NCBI RefSeq assembly: GCF_001184025.1
Contig: NZ_BBYG01000016.1
Location: forward strand, 1 to 64,000
DNA from: Streptomyces maremycinicus
GTDB lineage: Bacteria > Actinomycetota > Actinomycetes > Streptomycetales > Streptomycetaceae
DNA length: 64,000 bases
Direction of reading: 5' to 3'
The notes beneath the pieces are model-generated. The model saw only the letters and a program-made list of their open reading frames with translations. It was not told the origin of the DNA and searched no databases. A program made the position numbers and the translations under genes. The stretch's first letter is position 1. Each line of letters opens with the position of its first letter. This document shows positions 52,911 to 61,520 of the stretch, piece by piece.

Positions 52911-52970
52911 GGTGCGGATCGGTTCAGATCCGGGGCGGGCGGTGCGGATCGCTTCAGATCCGGGGCGGGC
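52911..52970. repeat. 30-base tandem duplication at the Lrp gene end
   Basis: 52911-52940 and 52941-52970 differ at a single base. Each holds GGATC-GNTTCA-GATCC, a near palindrome. The stop codon of the Lrp-type gene (52954-52956, minus strand) lies in the right-hand unit and is copied in the left one. Further left, to about 52780, weaker CTCGGATCTCCGTCGGA repeats continue. Confidence 0.9.
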
Positions 52971-53394
52971 GGGCCTCGTACGGGGTGGAGAGCACGACCG
53001 TCGTGCGCGTCGACACTCCGGCGAGCGCGCGGAGCCGCCCGAGCAGCTCCTCCAGTTCGAGCGGGGTGGCCACGCGCACCTTGAGGATGTAGTTCTCGTC
53101 ACCGGCCACGCTGTGGCAGGCCTCGATCTCCGGTACACCGGCCAGCCGTTCGGCGATGTCGTCGGGGGCGCTGGGGTCGAACGGTTTCACCGAGATGAAG
53201 GCGGTGAGGGGCAGCCCGACGGCATCGGAGTCGACGACGGCCGCGTATCCGCGGATGACACCGCGCTGTTCCAGCCGGCGCACGCGTTGGTGCACGGCCG
53301 AGGTGGACAGGCCCGTGGCCTTGCCCAGGTCGGTGTAACTCATCCGCCCGTCCTTGACGAGCAGCTGCACGATTTGCCGGTCCAGCTCCTCCAT
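52954..53394 (-). CDS. Lrp/AsnC-family transcriptional regulator
   Basis: This 146-aa Lrp/AsnC protein has an N-terminal HTH (LDRQIVQLLVKDGRMSYTDLGKATGLSTSAVHQRVRRLEQRGVI) and a C-terminal RAM ligand-binding domain (DENYILKVRVATPLELEELLGRL). It usually senses an amino acid and often controls its neighbours. It is divergent from the 151-aa gene at 53672 and in tandem with the amidohydrolase. Confidence 0.94.
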   Translation of the reverse strand: MEELDRQIVQLLVKDGRMSYTDLGKATGLSTSAVHQRVRRLEQRGVIRGYAAVVDSDAVGLPLTAFISVKPFDPSAPDDIAERLAGVPEIEACHSVAGDENYILKVRVATPLELEELLGRLRALAGVSTRTTVVLSTPYEARPPRI

Positions 53395-53671
53395 GACGCA
53401 AGAACTTACCGTGCGTGTGATCTCCGCGTATACCTATGCAGCCCAGGTCATAGCCGGTTTGTGATGTGGCCGGGAGCGGGTGGCGGCCGGGCACGGGATG
53501 TGCGGGGACTCGACCGACGTACGAGGCACCTGCAAGCGGCATGTGACGAATGCCACAGCACTCGTCAACTCTTCGTGATGTCCTCGTGATTACCGCCGAG
53601 ACGGGGCGGGAAGTGCTTGCTGTGGTCGAGGCCGCAGTGCCTTCACGGCCCAGCCCGAGGGGGAGAATCCC

Positions 53672-54127
53672 ATGCAGAGTCTTAAGCGCCCTGGTCGCAC
53701 CGCGCCCAAGCGGCTCCAGTCCGTCGTCGAGCCCGAGCCGGAGGGCGTCGAACCCTTCGACGCCGACGGCTTCGACGGCGACGACGCCGAGCACTTCGAC
53801 GCGTACGACACCTTCGAGATGTACCGGGTGATCTGCCCGGACTGCGCGCAGCCCATCGCGCTGCTGGCGGACGAGGAGGTCCTGCCGGAGCACGCGCTGT
53901 GCGCCTCGCCGTGGAACCCCTTCGGGCTCACGGTCTGCGCCGGGACGGGACGGGGGGCCTCCGAGGCCCGGCCCGCGGACGAGTCCGTGGAGCTCCAGGA
54001 GCAGGACACCGCGCTGCTGTTGACGCTCCCTCAGGGGCTGGACTGGCGCACGCAGCCCTTCTCGCACGTCGGCGGCCCGGGCTCACGCCCGATGCGCGTG
54101 CCGACGATGCGCCGCCTGGCCGCCTGA
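53672..54127 (+). CDS. Conserved hypothetical protein with CxxC motif, 151 aa
   Basis: The protein is 151 aa. The N-terminal 45 residues are acidic and low-complexity. A possible zinc knuckle CPDCAQPIALLADEEVLPEHALC follows. The C-terminus ends PMRVPTMRRLAA. I do not recognise a named family. AGGGGGAG 8 bases before the ATG supports the start. It is divergent from the Lrp-type regulator, which may control it. Confidence 0.8.
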   Translation: MQSLKRPGRTAPKRLQSVVEPEPEGVEPFDADGFDGDDAEHFDAYDTFEMYRVICPDCAQPIALLADEEVLPEHALCASPWNPFGLTVCAGTGRGASEARPADESVELQEQDTALLLTLPQGLDWRTQPFSHVGGPGSRPMRVPTMRRLAA

Positions 54128-54172
54128 GCGCCGCTTCCGCGGCCGCCCCACCGGCTCGGTTCCCGTAGCTGC

Positions 54173-54207
54173 CCCGCACCATGGCCGGCAGGTCGCCGTG
54201 GTGCGGG
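54173..54207. terminator. Candidate terminator after the 151-aa gene
   Basis: CCCGCACCA at 54173-54181 pairs with TGGTGCGGG at 54199-54207 over a 17-base loop, 46 bases past the stop. Confidence 0.5.
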
Positions 54208-54859
54208 ATCAGCACGTCCGGAGCCGCGGGGAGGGGCCGGTCGCGGACGAAGCCGCGCGTCCGGCGCCCGTGGGACCTGCCCTCGAAGCGCGGCAACGTG
54301 CGTGCGCGGCACCGGATATGACGCCTCGCCAGGCCCTGCCGCTGATCGAGCCTGCGTAACCTGCCGGACGCGGGCCTACCTGCCGGACACGGGTCGGCCA
54401 GCCGGACGCAGGCCCCCGGCCCGGCACAGGCCGCACCCGCGCCAGGGGCACGCCCCGCGGACGCGGGCCCACCGACCGGACGCAGGCAGGACCACCAGCC
54501 GAAAACGGGTTCACCGACCCGACGGTGCCCCCCCCGGCCGGGCACGGGCCGCACCCGCGCCAGGGGCATGCCCCGCGGACGCGGGCCCCCGGCCGGACGC
54601 AGGTCTACCGGGCCCGACGCGGGTCCCCCGACCGGACGCAGGCCCCGGCCGGACGCAGGCCTACCGGCCCGACGCGGGTCCCCCGACCGGACGCAAGTTC
54701 TCGGGCCGGACAGGGGTACGCCGACCGGACAAGGGTCCGCCGACCGGACGGAGGGCCACCAGCCGGCCACAGTGCGCACCCGCGCCGGGGGGCACTCACC
54801 GAACTCACGCTCGACCGTGCCTGCCGGTGACCTGTCCGGCGGCTTCGCGTTGCCCTGGT
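54208..54859. repeat. Degenerate tandem repeats in a long intergenic region
   Basis: From about 54360 to 54790 the DNA is made of diverged copies around CCGACCGGACGCAGG and CGGACGCGGGCC, about 18 bases apart, with larger copies containing CGCACCCGCGCCAGGGGCA. All frames on both strands stay open for long stretches, but only because of the repeat. Codon usage is unlike the neighbouring genes. I call no gene. Confidence 0.75.
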
Positions 54860-55126
54860 ATGACCCCCACCCAGTCAGTCGCGCCCGGGCGTCACCGCCA
54901 GCTCTTCGTCCCCGTGCGTCCGGAACATGTTCGGGGAGAATCGGTTCCGCTGGCTCCGCCGCCCCCGCAGGACCCGCCCATCTACCGCGATCTGCTGCGC
55001 ACCTGGGCCGACCGGGGCCGCACCCTGCCGGGGCGCCACGATCCCGAGTGGGTACGGCTGGCGGCCCCGCAGGTGCGGCCCGGGCAGTTCAGCGGGTTTC
55101 CGGACCCAGCAGGTGACGGGCGATGA
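54860..55126 (+). CDS. Small hypothetical protein, 88 aa
   Basis: An 88-residue frame starts at ATG 54860 and ends at 55126. It is rich in Pro and Arg, with a more ordered centre (PPIYRDLLRTWADRGRTLPGRHDPEWVRLAA) that looks like a real helical protein rather than repeat translation. No domain is recognised. The last 38 bases overlap the convergent acyl-CoA dehydrogenase gene end. Confidence 0.6.
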   Translation: MTPTQSVAPGRHRQLFVPVRPEHVRGESVPLAPPPPQDPPIYRDLLRTWADRGRTLPGRHDPEWVRLAAPQVRPGQFSGFPDPAGDGR

Positions 55127-56264
55127 CCATCCGCTGGATCTGGTTCGTGCCCTCGACGATCTGAAGCGCCTTGGCCTCGCGCAGGTAGCGCTCGACGGGG
55201 AAGTCGGCGGAGTAGCCGTACCCTCCGAGGACCTGGACGGCGTCGGTGGTGACCCGCATGGCCGCGTCGGTGCAGTGGAGTTTGGCCATGGCCGCCTGCG
55301 GGGCGAACGGCCGTCCCTCGTCCCGGCGCCGCGCGGCCGCCAGACACAGGGCCCGGCCGGCCTCGATCCGGGTCGCCATGTCGGCGAGCAGGAAGCGCAG
55401 CCCCTGGAAGTCGGCGATCGGCCGCCCGAACTGCCGTCGCCGGCTCGCCCAGGCGACGGCCTCGTCGAGCGCGGCCTGCGCGAGCCCGACCGCGCAGGCC
55501 GCGATGCCGAGCCGCCCCGACTCCAGCGCGGCCAGGGCGATCGCGAAGCCCCGGCCCTCGTCGCCGACACGCCGGGCGTCGGGGATCCGTACCCCGTCGA
55601 GGTGCACCTGGGCCGTGGGTGAGCCCTTCAGCCCCATCTTGCGCTCGGGAGCGGCGACACTCAGCCCCGCCGCGTCACCGGGCACCAGGAACGCGGTGAT
55701 CCCCGAGGCGCCCGCGCCGCCGGTACGGGCCAGGACGGTGTAGAAGTCGGCGAGGCCCGCGTGGGTGATCCAGGCCTTGGTACCGGTGATCACCCAGTCG
55801 CCGTCGCCCTCCCGTACCGCCCTGGTCCGCAGCGAGGCCGCGTCGGAGCCGGAGGACGGCTCGGAGAGGCAGTACGCGCCGAGCTGCCCGCCGCCGAGCA
55901 TGGCGGGCAGGTGCGCGGCGCGCTGCGCGTCCGTGCCGTGTTCGGCGAGCGCGTACGAGGCCAGCGTGTGGACGCTGACCCCCAGGCCCACCGTGAGGCG
56001 GGCCGAGGCCAGCTCCTCGAGGACCTGGAGGTACACCTCGTAGGGCTGGTCACCGCCGCCGTACGCGGAGTCGTACGGCAGACCGAGCAACCCCGACGCG
56101 GACAACAGGGTGAACAGTTCGCGCGGGAAGCGTCCGGCTTCCTCCTCCTCGGCAGCGGCCGGAACGATCTCGCGCCGGGCGATGTCCCGCACCAGCGTCA
56201 CGAGTTCCCGGGCCTCGGGCGTGGGCAGGGAACGGTCCACCGGGGACGGCGCACGCTCGGGCAT
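55089..56264 (-). CDS. Acyl-CoA dehydrogenase
   Basis: This 391-aa FAD enzyme oxidises acyl-CoA to enoyl-CoA. Motifs include AYCLSEPSSGSDAASLRT and the substrate/FAD signature, WITHAGLADFYTVLART, RRQFGRPIADFQGLRFLLADM, and YGYSADFPVERYLREAKALQIVEGTNQIQR, which carries the catalytic Glu. The ATG at 56264 is preceded by GGAGGAGGAAG. It lies in the opposite direction to the chitinase gene, sharing the intergenic region with the DasR-like box. Confidence 0.94.
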   Translation of the reverse strand: MPERAPSPVDRSLPTPEARELVTLVRDIARREIVPAAAEEEEAGRFPRELFTLLSASGLLGLPYDSAYGGGDQPYEVYLQVLEELASARLTVGLGVSVHTLASYALAEHGTDAQRAAHLPAMLGGGQLGAYCLSEPSSGSDAASLRTRAVREGDGDWVITGTKAWITHAGLADFYTVLARTGGAGASGITAFLVPGDAAGLSVAAPERKMGLKGSPTAQVHLDGVRIPDARRVGDEGRGFAIALAALESGRLGIAACAVGLAQAALDEAVAWASRRRQFGRPIADFQGLRFLLADMATRIEAGRALCLAAARRRDEGRPFAPQAAMAKLHCTDAAMRVTTDAVQVLGGYGYSADFPVERYLREAKALQIVEGTNQIQRMVIARHLLGPETR

Positions 56265-56399
56265 GGCGGCTTCCTCCTCCCGGACCGACCAGCGGCTCCG
56301 CGCTGTGAGTATGCCCGCGGGACACCGCCCCCGCACGGGCGGACGGCCGACGGGACGCGGGGACGGGCCGTCGGCCGATTGGTACGAACCATTGACCGA

Positions 56400-56415
56400 A
56401 GTGGTCTAGTCCTCC
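56400..56415 (+). promoter_or_regulatory. DasR-like box upstream of the chitinase gene
   Basis: AGTGGTCTAGTCCTCC matches the dre at 187-202 in the first ten bases and 13 of 16 overall relative to the consensus. A second symmetric element, TGGTACGAACCA, lies just upstream (56380-56391). Chitinase promoters in Streptomyces commonly carry such boxes. It lies about 78 bases before the chitinase start and could also act on the divergent dehydrogenase gene. Confidence 0.7.
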
Positions 56416-56492
56416 TACCGTTTCTCCGACGCTTTCCCGCGTTCATGCCAATCGGCGTGCGATCCCCTCCCGGCCCTGCGAGGAGACACCCG

Positions 56493-57746
<1,254 letters not shown>

Positions 57747-57764
<18 letters not shown>

Positions 57765-57806
57765 CCCGGCGCCGAGCGGCCCGGCTCCGACCGACCCCGG
57801 CGCCGA
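57747..57806. repeat. 30-base duplication spanning the chitinase stop
   Basis: Two diverged copies start at 57747 and 57777, both beginning CGGCCCGGCTCC. The first holds the TAG stop (57762-57764). A shorter related piece precedes it in the coding region. Confidence 0.7.
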
Positions 57807-57827
57807 CCAGCCCGGTCCATGGGGCAT

Positions 57828-57860
57828 CCGGGGCGGAGGACCACGAGCCTCCGCCCCCGG
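57828..57860. terminator. Hairpin between chitinase and TetR genes
   Basis: CCGGGGCGGAGG at 57828-57839 pairs with CCTCCGCCCCCGG at 57848-57860, with one bulged base and an 8-base loop. It sits between two convergent genes and probably ends both. Confidence 0.82.
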
Positions 57861-57887
57861 TGCGTCCGCCGCGCGTTCGCCCGGGCG

Positions 57888-58547
57888 TCAGTCCTCGCGG
57901 CGGGCCGGTTCCGGAGCCGCGAAGGCGGGGTCGAGTTCCTCGATGGCGCGCAGACAGCCGCCCAGGGTCTTCACCAGCAGATCGCCCATGACCTCGCGGG
58001 AGAGCCCGGGGCGGGCGATCCACTCCAGGGTGGCGCCCTCGACGCTGCACACCCAGGCGAGCAGGCCCATGCGGGGCAGGGCCGGGATGTCGCTCCTGCC
58101 GTACGCGCCCTCGGCGATGGTCGCCACGATCGCCGCGCGCACGCCGTCCCGGATGGCGTGCACCTCGGCGTCGAAGCCGACGCCGCCGCTGACGATCGTG
58201 CGGTACGCGGCCTGGTTGTGCTCGGCGTAGCGCAGATAGCTGTCGACGGTACGGTGCACCCGGTCCACCTGGGGCAGGTCGTGACCGCTCGCCGCGAAGG
58301 TGACCAGGTCGGCGACGGAGTCCTGGATGATCGCCAGGTAATAGCCGCGCTTGGACTGGAAGTAGTAGTAGATCAGCCCCTTGGCGACATGCGCCTGCCG
58401 GGCGATGTCGTCCATCGAGAGCGCGTCGTAGGACGTGTCGGCGAACAACTTCCGCCCGATGGAGATGAGTTCGGCGCGGCGCGCCAGTGAGCGCTCGGTG
58501 CCGCGCGCCCGGGGACGGGCAACTTCGCGCTGTTCACTGATATTCAA
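57888..58547 (-). CDS. TetR-family transcriptional regulator
   Basis: This 219-aa TetR regulator has the HTH (ELISIGRKLFADTSYDALSMDDIARQAHVAKGLIYYYFQSKRGYY) followed by a ligand-binding domain. The start is a TTG at 58547 with AGGG about 9 bases before it. The target genes are not evident; the micro-protein and peptidase genes upstream are possibilities. Confidence 0.88.
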   Translation of the reverse strand: MNISEQREVARPRARGTERSLARRAELISIGRKLFADTSYDALSMDDIARQAHVAKGLIYYYFQSKRGYYLAIIQDSVADLVTFAASGHDLPQVDRVHRTVDSYLRYAEHNQAAYRTIVSGGVGFDAEVHAIRDGVRAAIVATIAEGAYGRSDIPALPRMGLLAWVCSVEGATLEWIARPGLSREVMGDLLVKTLGGCLRAIEELDPAFAAPEPARRED

Positions 58548-58621
58548 TTTCGACCCTGGTCTCGGGCGGTCGGCGGGACATCCGCAGTATGTCAGGTCAA
58601 CCGTGCGTCAGGACACGCCCG

Positions 58622-58768
58622 TCAGAGCAGGCCGAGCTGGGTGACCAGCATCGCGATGACCGCGACGAGGACCCAGCCCATGACGTGCTCGACGACCTTC
58701 GGGCCGTCGGTCTCGGGCCCGCCCGTGCGGGTGCGACGGGCGGTGGCGGTGGCTGTCTGTGCGGTCAT
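58622..58768 (-). CDS. SCO1431-family membrane micro-protein, 48 aa
   Basis: This 48-aa protein starts MTAQTATATARRTRTGG and ends with one membrane helix (VVEHVMGWVLVAVIAMLVTQLGLL). It fits the SCO1431-family small membrane proteins of Streptomyces. The upstream frame extension to 58840 is not supported. The role is unknown. Confidence 0.8.
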   Translation of the reverse strand: MTAQTATATARRTRTGGPETDGPKVVEHVMGWVLVAVIAMLVTQLGLL

Positions 58769-58870
58769 GGTGTCTCGCTGAGGTCGACGTACGGGTGACT
58801 CCCCCCACCGGCTCCCCCACCGATCCGTCCACCTTGCCACCCGTCGCGGCTTTTGCGGCGGAGACCTTGC

Positions 58871-60238
58871 TCACACGGGGACGCCCACCGCCGTGAGGGC
58901 CTTGCACTGGTGGGCCGTGGGGCGCGCCGGGAAGTAGAGGTAGCAGACGCCTCCGGTGCCGGACGCGACCTTGCCGCTCGCGTTGTACCGCTTGGTCCTG
59001 AGCCAGATGTTCTCGAACTCGCGCCGCCGGTACACGCGCCGCACCGCCGCGTCGTCCGCCGAGAACGGGTCGTTGGCGATCACATCGCCCTCGGCCGTGA
59101 AGCCGATCACGGTCATCAGGTGCCCGGAGGTGCCGTATCCCGCGCCCGTGAGCTCCTTCTCGAGGAACGACTGGGACGTTATGGCCGGGATTCCCGCGGC
59201 GATCAGCGTCTCCAGATCGGTGAGCGAGCGGAGCCGGGTGACCACGCCCTGGAGATCCTCGAAGGTGGCGGCGTAGGCGGCGTTGAACGGCCAGTTGCCG
59301 CAGCCTCCGTACTGGTGGTCGTAGGTGTACCTGGCGGCGTGGCAGACCTGCGGGTCGGCGTAGGACGGATCGACCCACGCCAGCTGCTCGGCGGTGAGCC
59401 GCCCGCCCCAGTACTCGATGATCATCTGCGAGGAGGTGGGACTGCACCAGGCCTCGCCCCCGCTGTCGTACTCGGGGTACTGGCCCCGGTGGATCTCCTG
59501 CGAGTACCGCGGGACGGTCAGCTCCTGCGCGAGGCCGGGCACGGAGGCCGGGACGGTGAACCGGTCCGGGACGTCGGAGCCCATCACCCCCAGCCGCCAC
59601 ACGGTCGGGGTGAGCCGGGTGCCGGGGCGGCGGTACAGCGTGAGGCGGAGCCGGCAGGAGGCGAGGCGCAGGCCGGTCGAGGCGTCGTCGATCGCGAAGG
59701 TGTCGGTCCAGACGGTGCTCCTGCCGTCGCTCTGGTCGTCGACCGAGGTGCGCTTGATGTCCTGGTCGCCGGAGGCCCAGCGACCCATCACGTACCAGGG
59801 GGTGTCCGTGCCGTCGGAGTACGTGCCCTTCAGCTCGACCTGGAGCCAGGTGCCGGCCGGGGTGCCCGCGTTCCAGGAGGCGATCACCTCCGTCGAGGGG
59901 ACGGCGAGCTTCTGCACCGGGGACGTCCAGGTCGCGTACTCCCAGGTGGCCGTGACCTCGGTGTGCGGGTCGGTGTAGTCGACGGTGCCGAGCGGGGCGG
60001 CGACGGCGACGCCCGGGCGCGGGCCCGCCACGGCGCGGGTGCCCTTGGCGGTGCCCGCGCGCCAGTCGGCGTACGTGGTCCAGGAGCGGTGGTCGACGGT
60101 CCGGGCGGGGGCCGACCCGGCGGCCGCGGTGTCCGCCGCTTCGGCGGCCGCGGCGGCCGGGGCCGAGCCCCCTGCCACGGCGGCGGCGACCGCGGCGGCG
60201 AGGACCGTTCTGCGGGACGGCTGTTCGGCTCTGCTCAT
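58871..60238 (-). CDS. Tat-exported C39-like peptidase
   Basis: This 455-aa protein has a twin-arginine signal (SRRTVLAAAVAAAVAGG) and an Ala-rich cleavage zone. Residues about 85-225 form a beta-rich domain, and the C-terminal papain-like C39 domain has Cys265 (EAWCSPTSSQ), His373 (SGHLMTVIGF) and Asp390 (IANDPF) as the catalytic triad. There is no transporter nearby, so it is a free secreted peptidase rather than a bacteriocin processing domain. Substrate unknown. Confidence 0.88.
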   Translation of the reverse strand: MSRAEQPSRRTVLAAAVAAAVAGGSAPAAAAAEAADTAAAGSAPARTVDHRSWTTYADWRAGTAKGTRAVAGPRPGVAVAAPLGTVDYTDPHTEVTATWEYATWTSPVQKLAVPSTEVIASWNAGTPAGTWLQVELKGTYSDGTDTPWYVMGRWASGDQDIKRTSVDDQSDGRSTVWTDTFAIDDASTGLRLASCRLRLTLYRRPGTRLTPTVWRLGVMGSDVPDRFTVPASVPGLAQELTVPRYSQEIHRGQYPEYDSGGEAWCSPTSSQMIIEYWGGRLTAEQLAWVDPSYADPQVCHAARYTYDHQYGGCGNWPFNAAYAATFEDLQGVVTRLRSLTDLETLIAAGIPAITSQSFLEKELTGAGYGTSGHLMTVIGFTAEGDVIANDPFSADDAAVRRVYRRREFENIWLRTKRYNASGKVASGTGGVCYLYFPARPTAHQCKALTAVGVPV

Positions 60239-60461
60239 GAGCGGAAGACCCCCAGGGTGTCTGCGCGGCTGTGCGCCAACTATGGACGGAGCGGGGCCCG
60301 CCTTCCAGCACTTCCGGCCGTGCCACGCCACCAATATTGGTCTGGGCCACTGGCAGGGCGAGCCGCCGTAGAATTTCGCGCCGTACGACGTCCCCCTCCT
60401 CGCCCCCATCGGCCACGCTCCCAGCCCCCCTTCCTCCCCCACTCCCCCCATAGGACTCGCC

Positions 60462-61082
60462 ATCCGCCAGCTCGCCTCCCTCCTACGCCGTCTGCCGCCG
60501 TCCTGTGGGCCGGTACGGCTGATCGGTGTCGACGGGCACGCCGGCTCGGGGAAGTCCACGCTGGCCGGAAAGCTGGCCGCGGCGCTGGACGGGGCGCCGG
60601 TGCTGCGGCTCGACGACATCGCCAGCCACGAGGAGCTGTTCGGCTGGACCGGGCGGCTGCTGACCCAGGTGATCGAGCCGTTCGAACGCGGCGAGACCGC
60701 GCACTACGCCCCCTACGACTGGCGCGCCCGCCGGTTCGGCCCGCCGCGGCCGCTGCCCGCGGCCCCGGTCGTCCTGGTCGAGGGGGTCGGCGCCGGGCGC
60801 CGCGCCCTGCGGCCGTTCCTGGCGTGTCTGCTGTGGATGGACCTGCCGTCCGAGGAGGCCTGGGCACGCGGTCGGTCCCGGGACGGGGAGGAACAGCGGG
60901 AGTTCTGGGACGGGTGGGTCGCGGCCGAGATCCGTCACTTCGCAGACGATCCTTCGCGCCCCCATGCCGCCCTGTTGGTACGGCAGTTGAGCCAGGGATA
61001 CGAGGTGCTGCCGGGGCCCGCGGGAGACCTTGGACCGCACCAGGATGTCACCCAACGTGACGGACCACCCGCGATGTGGTGA
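60462..61082 (+). CDS. Uridine-kinase-like P-loop protein with no standard start codon
   Basis: The reading frame encodes a P-loop kinase fold: LIGVDGHAGSGKSTLAGKL (Walker A), VLRLDDIASHEELF, then HYAPYDWRARRFGPPR and VVLVEGVGAGRRALRP, like bacterial uridine kinase/P-loop NTPases. The only GTG in frame before the conserved core (60600) lies after the Walker A motif and would delete it. The frame is open back to 60372 without any ATG, GTG or TTG. An ATC at 60462, six bases after AGGA, is the best candidate and gives 206 aa. A lost start or an upstream frameshift is the alternative. Confidence 0.68.
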   Translation: MRQLASLLRRLPPSCGPVRLIGVDGHAGSGKSTLAGKLAAALDGAPVLRLDDIASHEELFGWTGRLLTQVIEPFERGETAHYAPYDWRARRFGPPRPLPAAPVVLVEGVGAGRRALRPFLACLLWMDLPSEEAWARGRSRDGEEQREFWDGWVAAEIRHFADDPSRPHAALLVRQLSQGYEVLPGPAGDLGPHQDVTQRDGPPAMW

Positions 61083-61520
61083 AGGTGTGAAGGGCCCTCC
61101 GCGCCAACTTCGCCGACTGCCTCAACTGTGCTTGACCGACAGCCCGTACAGGACTTACGTTCTGAATGTGCGGCTATCGCAGCCGCCCTCGGACGCGAAG
61201 CCCCCGGTTGTTCCCCCGTGATCGGGGGCTTCGTTCTGTCCTCATCCCGCCCACCGCCCCGAATCCGGACGCGCCACGGCTCGATCCGCTCACCCAGGGT
61301 CACCGCGCGGGATGCGCCCCGTCCGCTCCCACCTCGCCGAACGGCCTGTGCGGCACCCTACGGCGAGCGCCTCCCACGCAGGTACGATGCCCTCGGTGCG
61401 ACCTGGGCGACTGCCTCGCGCACCTTGCAACTCCGGTCCGCGGCACAGCGGTTCGACCAAGGCAGCCGAAGGGCCAAGCCCGGCGGCACACCGACGGGGG
61501 CACGGTTTGTGGGGGACGTG
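61083..61520. other. 438-base leader before the AAA ATPase gene
   Basis: There is no supported gene; the long frame reading into the AAA gene looks non-coding here. It holds the hairpin at 61196-61233 and, just upstream, an A+T-richer patch (61125-61175) that may be a promoter. The start of transcription of the AAA gene could be on either side of the hairpin. Confidence 0.5.
61196..61233 (+). terminator. Intrinsic-type terminator or attenuator
   Basis: CGAAGCCCCCG at 61196-61206 pairs perfectly with CGGGGGCTTCG at 61223-61233, followed by TTCTGTCCT. It could terminate the kinase-like gene transcript or act as an attenuator for the AAA gene 290 bases downstream. Confidence 0.7.

Noticed and set aside
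54302..54859. Long open frame on the plus strand continuing into the 88-aa gene
   Set aside because: The translation is a Pro/Arg/Asp repeat and is open in other frames as well, typical of GC-rich repeats. Only the part from 54860 resembles a protein.
61166..61221. Short leader peptide ORFs next to the 61196 hairpin
   Set aside because: The frame at 61166 does not stop at the hairpin, and the other has no good start or regulatory codon run.
61128..61520. In-frame N-terminal extension of the AAA ATPase to 61128
   Set aside because: The extension crosses a perfect terminator-type hairpin and lacks the codon pattern of the gene. ATG 61521 with GGGGGA gives the normal EccA-like length.
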